Shown here piece by piece: positions 56,386-64,000 of a stretch of DNA of 64,000 nucleotides (positions within the stretch are counted from its first letter, which is position 1; each line of letters starts with the position of its first letter). The notes beneath the pieces were generated by a model that had not been told where the DNA came from, ran no database searches, and saw only the letters and a list, made by a program, of their open reading frames with translations. This DNA is from Desulfobulbus rhabdoformis (GTDB taxonomy: Bacteria > Desulfobacterota > Desulfobulbia > Desulfobulbales > Desulfobulbaceae): the NCBI RefSeq assembly GCF_016919065.1, contig NZ_JAFFQA010000005.1, positions 1 through 64,000 of the forward strand, read 5' to 3'. A program made the translations under genes and the position numbers.

Positions 56386-56700
56386 CACACCGCCTCTCCC
56401 TTCCTGCTTTTTAAGTTATCTCACCAACGCGATCTCTCCCTACATCAAATAAGCTCCCAGCAGAGTCCATGACAAAGCGTGACGCCGTTATCCCGTTATC
56501 ACCAGTAAATAGTGCCCATCTAGGAAAGGTCTTTTCGGGGTCTGGATGGACACACTAACTCAGGAGCCTCTTCTGCCCCAGAGCAAAGAGATTCAAAAAA
56601 CACGGAGTAGTCCAGGTAGACAGAGTTGCCTCATTGCTCCTCGCTTATACGTGTTGAATAATCTAGGGTGCTCGCTGGAGATAACAGGTTCAAAAAGGCA
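56386..56700. other. intergenic region amiC-atpC
   Basis: 315 bases between the amidase stop and the atp terminator. No open frame, RNA gene or repeat could be supported. I checked it for a tRNA and found no cloverleaf. Confidence 0.45.
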
Positions 56701-56734
56701 AAAAAAAACCGCCTCAAAAGAGGCGGTTTTTTTT
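56701..56734. terminator. terminator of atp operon
   Basis: AAAAAAAACCGCCTC and GAGGCGGTTTTTTTT are exact complements around AAAA. It lies 20 bases past the atpC stop and can work in both directions. Confidence 0.93.
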
Positions 56735-56753
56735 GTCTATCCGCGGAAAAGAA

Positions 56754-57170
56754 TCAGCTGTGAGACATCTCAGCGGTCCTCAGACGCGCCATGGCCCGTT
56801 GCAGGGCAGCTTCGGCACGAACACGATTGACTTTCTCTGTGGACTGCTGGGCCTGAGTAAGTCGCTTCTCAGCACGCTCTTTGGCCTGCATGGCACGTTC
56901 TACGTCGATATCATTACCAAACTCAGCCCCCTCAACGAGGAAGGTGATTTTGTTATTGGATACCTCGGTAAAACCGCCGGTTACCATCAGATATTTGGCG
57001 ACACGGTCCTTCTTGAAGGTCAGTGTACCGGTTTTAATTGTACTTAAAAAAGGAGCATGATTGGCAAGTACACCAAACTCACCACCCACACCGGGCGCAG
57101 TGACGATATCGACATCCTCACTGACAACCGCTCCGCTTGGGGTTACAACTTCTAATTGAATTTGCGCCAT
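56754..57170 (-). CDS. atpC: ATP synthase F1 epsilon subunit
   Basis: 138 residues. [45 protein letters not shown] is the beta-barrel domain signature; the C-terminal helical pair ([20 protein letters not shown]...[13 protein letters not shown]) can inhibit rotation. It is a part of the central stalk. It is the last gene of the operon, 30 bases after atpD. Confidence 0.97.
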   Translation of the reverse strand: MAQIQLEVVTPSGAVVSEDVDIVTAPGVGGEFGVLANHAPFLSTIKTGTLTFKKDRVAKYLMVTGGFTEVSNNKITFLVEGAEFGNDIDVERAMQAKERAEKRLTQAQQSTEKVNRVRAEAALQRAMARLRTAEMSHS

Positions 57171-57200
57171 TGCTCGTACCTCTGATTAAAGGGTAAAGGA

Positions 57201-58637
<1,437 letters not shown>

Positions 58638-58669
58638 CTAAACTTTAAAATACCTTGCGGTATTGAATA

Positions 58670-59548
58670 TTATTTCAACGCCTCAGCGCCACCGACGATA
58701 TCCATCAATTCGCCGGTAACGGCAGCCTGGCGGGCTTTATTGTACAACTGCGTCAAATCTGTAATCATGTCTTTACAGGCCTTGGTGGCGTTATCCATGG
58801 CTGTCATACGGGCAGCATGTTCAGAGGCCCCAACTTCAAGCATGGCATGATAGATTTGCACATTGAGATACAGAGGAAGCAGTACTTCCATAATCTCATT
58901 GGGATCCGGCTCATAGGTGTAGGAACCGGTTGCGCCAGTTGTTTCCTGAGGTACATCCTCCTCAGAGGCCACAGGTTTAATCGGCAACAGCTCTTCCACT
59001 TCCGGGCGTTGAACACCAACAGAAATGAATTTGCCGTAGATAATATCGACCTGATCGCTCTCACCGGCAAGGAAGGCCTCGGTGATGTCCTGGGAGATTT
59101 CACGGGCGTTGAACATCTGGAATGAGCCCATGATATCGTTAAAGGATTTGCGTAAGGTCCCTGTTTTTTTCAGAGCCTGCATCCCCTTTTTACCCACGGT
59201 CACGACGCTGACTTGCTTGCCTTCAGCTTCGTATTTTCTTTTGAGCTTTTCAGCTTCTTTAATAATATTGGCGTTGAAGCTACCGCACAAGCCACGGTCG
59301 GAGGTCACAACAACGATCTCCACCGATTTAACCTCGCGGACTTCCATCAGAGGAAGGTCAGTGCTTTCCATACCGCCAGACAAGTCGCTCATTGCTTCGG
59401 CGAATTTGCCAGCATACGGACGGAAGCGTTCCATCTTCTCCTGGGCACCGCGCAATTTAGCCGAGGCCACCATATTCATGGCCTTGGTAATCTGCGCGGT
59501 TTTCTTCACGCCGCTGATTTTATCTTTAACGTCCTTTAATCCAGGCAT
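58670..59548 (-). CDS. atpG: ATP synthase F1 gamma subunit
   Basis: 292 residues. MPGLKDVKDKISGVKKTAQITKAMNMVASAKLR is the N-terminal coiled-coil signature, SDRGLCGSFNANI the middle, and ELMDIVGGAEAL the C-terminal end of the rotor shaft. It couples proton flow to the catalytic head. A short acidic insert near 190-205 (SEEDVPQETTGATGSYTYEPDPNEIM) is the main variable part. It starts 18 bases after atpA. Confidence 0.97.
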   Translation of the reverse strand: MPGLKDVKDKISGVKKTAQITKAMNMVASAKLRGAQEKMERFRPYAGKFAEAMSDLSGGMESTDLPLMEVREVKSVEIVVVTSDRGLCGSFNANIIKEAEKLKRKYEAEGKQVSVVTVGKKGMQALKKTGTLRKSFNDIMGSFQMFNAREISQDITEAFLAGESDQVDIIYGKFISVGVQRPEVEELLPIKPVASEEDVPQETTGATGSYTYEPDPNEIMEVLLPLYLNVQIYHAMLEVGASEHAARMTAMDNATKACKDMITDLTQLYNKARQAAVTGELMDIVGGAEALK

Positions 59549-59566
59549 AAGAATTTACCCTTGTGC

Positions 59567-61090
59567 TCAGTTCAGGCCCTTGGTTGCCTTGAAAGTTTCA
59601 CCGAAGGTTGCCAGAGTTTTCTTCATTTTCTCTTCGAGCTCAGGAGTAATGACCTGTTTCTCAGCCAACTCGGTGAAGATAGCAGGCTCGTTGGACTCGA
59701 TGTAGGTGTAGAGTTCCTGCTCGTAATCAGCCAGGGTATCAACCGGGAACTTGTCCAGGAAGCCTTTGGTACCAGCGAAAATGATGGTTACCTGTTTTTC
59801 CATGGGCAGCGGCTGATACTGAGGCTGTTTGAGGATCTCAACCAGACGCTCACCACGAGTCAGCTGAGCCTGGGTTGCAGCATCAAGGTCGGAACCAAAG
59901 CTTGCAAAGGCTGCGAGCTCACGATACTGAGCCAGGTCAAGACGCAGGGTACCTGCAACCTGTTTCATGGCTTTAACCTGAGCGGAACCACCAACGCGGG
60001 ATACGGAGAGACCTACGTTGATCGCGGGACGAACACCAGCGAAGAACAGGTTTGGCTCAAGGTACACCTGACCGTCTGTGATGGAGATAACGTTGGTCGG
60101 GATAAAGGCGGAAACGTCACCGGCTTGGGTCTCAATGATCGGCAGGGCGGTCAAAGAACCAGCACCCAGCTCATCACTTACCTTAGCAGCGCGCTCGAGC
60201 AGACGGGAGTGGTTGAAGAAAATGTCACCAGGATAGGCCTCACGTCCCGGAGGACGACGGAGCAGCAGGGAGAGCTCGCGATAGGCTACAGCCTGTTTGG
60301 AAAGATCATCGTAAATGATCAGTGCATGCTCGCCTTTGTCACGGAAGTACTCACCCATGGCGCAACCGGCAAATGCAGATACATACTGCATTGGTGCAGG
60401 ATCGGAGGCACAGGCGGCAACAACGGTAGTATACTCCATGGCACCGTGTTTACGCAGGGCTTCAACAACCAGGGCAACGGTAGATTTCTTCTGACCGATA
60501 GCAACGTAGATGCAGTGTACATCTGTGTTTTTCTGAGCGATGATGGCGTCAACGCAGAGAGCAGTCTTACCAATCTGGCGGTCACCAATAACGAGCTCAC
60601 GCTGGCCCTTACCAACCGGGGTCATAGCGTCAACAGCTTTGGCACCAGTGTAGCATGGCTCGTGTACACCTTTACGAGCAATAACACCAGGAGCAAGAAC
60701 CTCAATTTTGCGGCTCTCTTTAGCATCGATCGGGCCTTTGCCATCAATAGGCAGGCCGATACCGTCAACAACGCGGCCTTCCATCTCAGGGCCAACCGGT
60801 ACCTCAGCAATACGGCCGGTACGTTTTACAACGTCACCCTCTTTAATGTCACGGGTGTCACCGAGGACGGCGCAACCAACGTTGTCCTCCTCAAGGTTGA
60901 GTGCCAGTCCGTAGATACCACCAGGGAACTCGAGCAGCTCCATGGCCTGACAATTTTCAACACCATATACACGTGCAATACCGTCACCTACGGAAAGTAC
61001 GGTTCCGGTTTCCTTCAGGTCGATGTCATTCTGAAAGCCAGCGATTTGGTCTTTTATAATCTGGCTGATTTCTTCGGCTTTGATCTGCAT
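59567..61090 (-). CDS. atpA: ATP synthase F1 alpha subunit
   Basis: 507 residues. [16 protein letters not shown], then [33 protein letters not shown], the P-loop [15 protein letters not shown], and [26 protein letters not shown], the alpha-subunit signature. It forms the non-catalytic nucleotide sites of the hexamer. A 510-codon antisense frame spans the whole gene, and is not thought real. It starts 3 bases after atpH. Confidence 0.98.
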   Translation of the reverse strand: MQIKAEEISQIIKDQIAGFQNDIDLKETGTVLSVGDGIARVYGVENCQAMELLEFPGGIYGLALNLEEDNVGCAVLGDTRDIKEGDVVKRTGRIAEVPVGPEMEGRVVDGIGLPIDGKGPIDAKESRKIEVLAPGVIARKGVHEPCYTGAKAVDAMTPVGKGQRELVIGDRQIGKTALCVDAIIAQKNTDVHCIYVAIGQKKSTVALVVEALRKHGAMEYTTVVAACASDPAPMQYVSAFAGCAMGEYFRDKGEHALIIYDDLSKQAVAYRELSLLLRRPPGREAYPGDIFFNHSRLLERAAKVSDELGAGSLTALPIIETQAGDVSAFIPTNVISITDGQVYLEPNLFFAGVRPAINVGLSVSRVGGSAQVKAMKQVAGTLRLDLAQYRELAAFASFGSDLDAATQAQLTRGERLVEILKQPQYQPLPMEKQVTIIFAGTKGFLDKFPVDTLADYEQELYTYIESNEPAIFTELAEKQVITPELEEKMKKTLATFGETFKATKGLN

Positions 61091-61093
61091 TGA

Positions 61094-61642
61094 TTATTCT
61101 CTCCCCTTGATAGATTCCTTTAATCCATTAAGTTGCGTCTTTATACTTCCGTCCAGCACCAAATCACCAACTTTGGCAATAATCCCGCCTATAATGGACG
61201 GATCGACCTGGGTTTCAAGTATAACCTTATTACCTGTAAGTTTTTCCAACGTTGCCTGAATCTTGTCCAGCAAGGTCTGGTCAAGATCAATGGCGGAAAT
61301 GATGGAGCCGTGACTGATGTTCTGATCTTTCTCAACCATGACTTTCAATTCATGGGCGATATCAGGCAGAATATCGGCACGTTTCTTTTCAATCAGCAGA
61401 TTCAAAAAGCTGGTCAAAGTCACATCGGCCTCAACAGACTCTGCGATCTTCGCCATAGCCTTCTGCCGAACATCCAGCGGATACAGCGGATTGCTCAGTG
61501 CATCGCCAACCGCCGCATCTGAATCATCATATAATTCGGAGATAACTGCGAGAACCTCGCTGTACTCTCCAATTTTATTTTTCTCTTTTCCCAGTGAAAA
61601 AAGCGCCTTAGCGTATCGACGAGCTAGTATTGTTTGTCTCAC
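61094..61642 (-). CDS. atpH: ATP synthase F1 delta subunit
   Basis: 182 residues. RRYAKALFSLGKEKNKIGEYSEVLAVISELYD begins the helical bundle and VILETQVDPSIIGGIIAKVGDLVLDGSIKTQLNGLKESI is the C-terminal signature. It joins the peripheral stalk to the head. GTG start at 61642, overlapping the atpF stop (GTGA). Confidence 0.96.
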   Translation of the reverse strand: MRQTILARRYAKALFSLGKEKNKIGEYSEVLAVISELYDDSDAAVGDALSNPLYPLDVRQKAMAKIAESVEADVTLTSFLNLLIEKKRADILPDIAHELKVMVEKDQNISHGSIISAIDLDQTLLDKIQATLEKLTGNKVILETQVDPSIIGGIIAKVGDLVLDGSIKTQLNGLKESIKGRE

Positions 61643-62427
61643 TGTACCGCACCCACTCTTTCAAGATACTGTTCAGTGATCGCAACCTGATCCGCGGGGG
61701 TCAGGTTCTTTACGATCAACTCCTCAGCCATGGCTGCAGCCTGCTCAGCGACTTCTTCACGTAAGGTCCGTTTGGCATCTTCCAACTCGGCAGTGACAGC
61801 CGCTTCCGCATTACGCTTGATATCTTCAGCAGCTTTCTCAGCTTCAGCCAAAATACGTTCTTTCTCGACCTCTGCCTGCGCGATTGCCTTTTCAACAATG
61901 ACATCCATCTCGCGCTCCATGCCAGCAAGCTTTGTGGAGAATTCCTGATAAGATTTCTCTGCCTCGTCGCGGCGTGTGGTCAGGGTCTCAAGTTCTTCCC
62001 GAATCTGCTGTTGGCGTCCGCTCAAACCGGAGACGATCGGCTTAGCACCGAATTTCACCAGCAGTACAACCAAAGCGAGAAAGTTCACTGTCCGCCAGAA
62101 CAGGTCTTTCAATTTTGCGGGAGAAAGTGAATTACTACCGTGTGCCTCTCCGTGACCGGCTTCGCCGTGAGCATCTGCTACAGCACCATGCTCGTTAGCT
62201 GCTGCCTCATGGTCAGCGGCTGCGGCGTGGGCGTCGGTAGCTGCGCCGTGCTCTTCAACAGCTACTGCGTGTTCAGCAGCTGCAGGCGCTGCCGCGTGGG
62301 CATCCGCCGTCACCTCCTGATGGGCATCAACGGCTGCGTTGCTTGCAAACGCAAGCCCCGCCGGCGCAAAGCCGATCAGGATAGCCAGCAATGCCGGCCG
62401 TAAAACTGTTGTGATACAAGCTCTCAT
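61639..62427 (-). CDS. atpF: ATP synthase F0 subunit b with His-rich N-terminal extension
   Basis: 262 residues, against about 156-170 for a usual b. The C-terminal 160 are normal: KLKDLFWRTVNFLALVVLLVKFGAKPI (membrane segment, about 105-130) and a long charged helix that forms the peripheral stalk. Before it stands a signal-peptide-like N-terminus (MRACITTVLRPALLAILIGFAPAGLAFAS, 1-29) and about 70 residues of Ala/His/Glu repeats (30-98) with ten His, in DAH and EHGA units. If cleaved, the His-rich part would face the periplasm and could bind metal or respond to pH; this is inference. It overlaps both neighbours by 4 bases. Confidence 0.93.
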   Translation of the reverse strand: MRACITTVLRPALLAILIGFAPAGLAFASNAAVDAHQEVTADAHAAAPAAAEHAVAVEEHGAATDAHAAAADHEAAANEHGAVADAHGEAGHGEAHGSNSLSPAKLKDLFWRTVNFLALVVLLVKFGAKPIVSGLSGRQQQIREELETLTTRRDEAEKSYQEFSTKLAGMEREMDVIVEKAIAQAEVEKERILAEAEKAAEDIKRNAEAAVTAELEDAKRTLREEVAEQAAAMAEELIVKNLTPADQVAITEQYLERVGAVQ

Positions 62428-62855
62428 GCGTCCAGACTCCTTCCAAGTATCTTTCCTGCCATTGCCTGGGCGAACCCCGCGGCATTTCCCTCAAGCTCTT
62501 TTCTGACCCCGTCGATCTGCGATCGCAGATCAGCCAGTTGCTTCCCTTTCATTGCATCAGATTCTGTGCGGATAGCTGCCAACTTCTCAGCGCCAGCGGC
62601 CTGAGCCTGAGCACGAGCGCCGTCCAGAGCCTTTTTGGCTTTGGTGCTCGCTTCACGCATTTTTTGGTCAAGCTCTGCTTGCCGCTGCTGGGCATTTTGC
62701 TCAAATTGAGCAACTTCGCCGTTAAGCGATTCGATCTTCTGTGCCCTTTTTTCCAGAATCCCCAGAACCGGTTTGTACAGAATTGCATTGAGGACAAACA
62801 TCAACACAATCATGTTGACAATGTGCATTAACAGCGTGACATCAATCGAAATCAT
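62424..62855 (-). CDS. atpF2: ATP synthase F0 subunit b' (second b)
   Basis: 143 residues. One membrane segment at the N-terminus (ISIDVTLLMHIVNMIVLMFVLNAILYKPVLGILEKR) and a long charged helix. The short b' form with a following longer b is common in deltaproteobacteria and phototrophs and gives a b-b' heterodimer peripheral stalk. It is the first gene of the operon. atpB (a) and atpE (c) are not in front of it and must be elsewhere. Confidence 0.94.
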   Translation of the reverse strand: MISIDVTLLMHIVNMIVLMFVLNAILYKPVLGILEKRAQKIESLNGEVAQFEQNAQQRQAELDQKMREASTKAKKALDGARAQAQAAGAEKLAAIRTESDAMKGKQLADLRSQIDGVRKELEGNAAGFAQAMAGKILGRSLDA

Positions 62856-63167
62856 TTAACTTCCCCTCATTACTAAAAATATGGCAATTACCCGCCAAAT
62901 CAAGTGAATGGCGGTTCATCTTCCGCTGTGGATAACTACTGAAATTTGCAAGAGCTGTCAAATCTTTTTAAATAATATTTATAGGATTTTTCAGTTATGC
63001 TGCTCTTTCATGAATTTTAGGCATTCCTAGAACCGAATTTTCCCTTCACTATCCCCCACTGACAGGAGACATTTTAGACAAGGAAGCCGACGCAAAAATA
63101 GCGTATCTCCGCCTTGATGCCAACTATTAATTCGGGAAAAATTTTGACGAGAGGGCGTAGGCATTGG
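62856..63167. other. atp operon upstream region
   Basis: 312 bases, no gene. On the minus strand, TTTGACA at about 62954-62960 is a good -35, but a convincing -10 at 17 bases was not seen. A perfect DnaA box, TTATCCACA on the minus strand (62927-62935), is present once. A single 9-mer can occur by chance and there is no cluster. Confidence 0.4.
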
Positions 63168-64000
63168 CTAACAATTTTGTAACCAGGATATCAGCCGCAC
63201 CATCCCTTCTTCGGTGGAAACTAACTCATTATAGCCAAGGATCTTTTCGGCCTTGCGGTGGGAAAACCAATGAGAGTGGGCCAACTGGTTGGCAATAAAA
63301 CGGGTCATTTTGGGCTCCTCTTTTTTCTTGCTCAGCTTTCCCAAAAACTCCAAAAGAGAACCGGCCGTGTAGGCGACAAAAAATGGAACCTTCTTCTTCA
63401 CAGGAGCAATTTCAAGCCGGGTAAAGAGTTCATTGATCCACTCCCACAAGGCAACAGGCTCTTTTTGACCGATAAAAAAAGCAAGGCCTGCCCCGCTTGC
63501 ATCTCCTGAAAGATTTTTTGCAGCGAGAATATGGGCGTGCACGACATTATCTATATAGGCGATGTCCACCTTGTTTTGGCCTGAGCCGACAATTTTCAAT
63601 GCTCCGGATCGTCCACGTTCAACAAGGCGAGGTATCAGATTCTGATCCCCTGGCCCCCAAACAAGGTGGGGACGAATGGCTAAAGTCCGTAATTTTTTGG
63701 AGTTGGCCGCCAGCACTGCACGTTCAGCTGCAATTTTTGAGGCGGCATAATGGCAAAGAGGGTTGCGACTATAGGGAAGCGATTCATCGCCGCCGTTGAT
63801 ATCCTGCTGATCGAATACCACGGAGGGGGTTGAGGTGTAGACCAGATTTGGCACACCATTATTCTGACATGCTCGCAGGACATTGTTTGTCCCTTGCGTA
63901 TTGATCGCAAAATACTCTTCTTTACTCCCCCAGATACCCGCCTTGGCAGCAACATGAAAGACTGTTGAGGAGCCAGCAAAGGCCTGCATAAGAAAATCCT
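63168..64000 (-). CDS. 3-beta-HSD/NAD-dependent epimerase-family reductase, partial
   Basis: At least 277 residues; the frame stays open through the right window edge, so the N-terminus with the Rossmann GxxGxxG loop is missing. Seen: STVFHVAAKAGIWGSKEEYFAINTQGTNNVLRAC, YTSTPSVVFD, the catalytic YAASK (YxxxK), LAIRPHLVWGPGDQNLIPRLVERG and VDIAYIDNVVHAHILAA. This is the 3-beta-hydroxysteroid dehydrogenase-like branch of extended SDRs. In bacteria such proteins act on sterol-like, terpenoid or sugar-nucleotide substrates, including reductases of long-chain olefin and hopanoid pathways. The substrate is unknown. Confidence 0.85.
   Translation of the reverse strand, partial: DFLMQAFAGSSTVFHVAAKAGIWGSKEEYFAINTQGTNNVLRACQNNGVPNLVYTSTPSVVFDQQDINGGDESLPYSRNPLCHYAASKIAAERAVLAANSKKLRTLAIRPHLVWGPGDQNLIPRLVERGRSGALKIVGSGQNKVDIAYIDNVVHAHILAAKNLSGDASGAGLAFFIGQKEPVALWEWINELFTRLEIAPVKKKVPFFVAYTAGSLLEFLGKLSKKKEEPKMTRFIANQLAHSHWFSHRKAEKILGYNELVSTEEGMVRLISWLQNC

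Noticed and set aside
59561..61093. 510-codon open frame antisense to atpA
   Set aside because: Same reason: it spans exactly the atpA gene, has no recognisable domain and no ribosome site of note.
62927..62935. Perfect DnaA box upstream of the atp operon
   Set aside because: A single 9-mer is expected by chance about once per two windows of this size; no neighbours.

Overview
The window reads as chromosomal core sequence of a sulfate- or sulfur-metabolising deltaproteobacterium, most likely from the Desulfobulbaceae/Desulfobulbales. The best marker is a complete dsrC gene with both C-terminal arm cysteines. A Met8-type siroheme-branch dehydrogenase, a rubredoxin, a two-gene cobalamin methionine synthase and a split atp operon (F1 plus b and b' only) fit the same group. 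The taxonomic call is an inference from gene content. No phage, CRISPR array, transposase or tRNA gene was seen. The only RNA gene is the 3' end of a 5S rRNA at the left edge, so an rRNA operon lies to the left.

Layout. 1-3.9 kb: 5S rRNA end, then on the minus strand a methionine synthase split into a homocysteine-binding protein and a large cobalamin protein, followed 3 nt later by a tiny rubredoxin gene. 4.2-6.6 kb (+): a short GlmU-like uridylyltransferase and a stand-alone AICAR transformylase. 6.6-11.9 kb (-): a tetrapyrrole operon (methyltransferase, Met8, CcsA/HemX, HemA, unknown protein), then a Gfo/Idh/MocA oxidoreductase. 12.2-16 kb: a small secreted cysteine protein, a TlpA thioredoxin, then SurA, RodZ and RecO. 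16.2-25.2 kb: a GH17-GT2 beta-glucan synthase, a very large SNF2 ATPase and PpiD. 25.4-29 kb: dsrC, a zinc-ribbon protein, acylphosphatase, LigA and a 4-OT-like tautomerase. 29.1-32.8 kb (+): galE, cmoA-cmoB and a possible SLOG-fold protein. 32.9-37.7 kb (-): the classic rpmH-rnpA-yidD-yidC-jag-mnmE cluster, with mnmG and lgt divergent from it. 40.9-44.2 kb (-): HU, an orphan NarL-type regulator, an endonuclease III-exonuclease III fusion and a beta-carbonic anhydrase. 44.4-47.9 kb (-): a tyrosine kinase / ExeA-like ATPase / Wzz triad of an exopolysaccharide system. 48-56.4 kb: a PPP-type phosphatase, epmA-efp, a YfcE-like phosphoesterase, a HIT protein, MutS and an AmiC-like amidase. 56.7-62.9 kb (-): atpF'-F-H-A-G-D-C. 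63.2 kb to the end: a partial 3-beta-HSD-like reductase.

How the genes work together. Several functions are grouped: tetrapyrrole supply (HemA, Met8, CcsA) that would feed siroheme and cytochromes; tRNA wobble-uridine modification (MnmE, MnmG, CmoA, CmoB); inner-membrane and envelope assembly (YidC, YidD, Lgt, SurA, PpiD, RodZ, AmiC); and DNA repair (RecO, LigA, MutS, the Nth-Xth fusion).

Most genes are ordinary housekeeping. The items most worth a second look are the single-polypeptide Nth-XthA base-excision-repair fusion, the His-rich exported-looking extension on ATP synthase subunit b, the split MetH coupled to rubredoxin, a MITE-like 15-bp inverted repeat that supplies the stop codon of a hypothetical gene, and a dispersed GAATCCGTGA repeat family. 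I did not find a clearly new multi-gene system.
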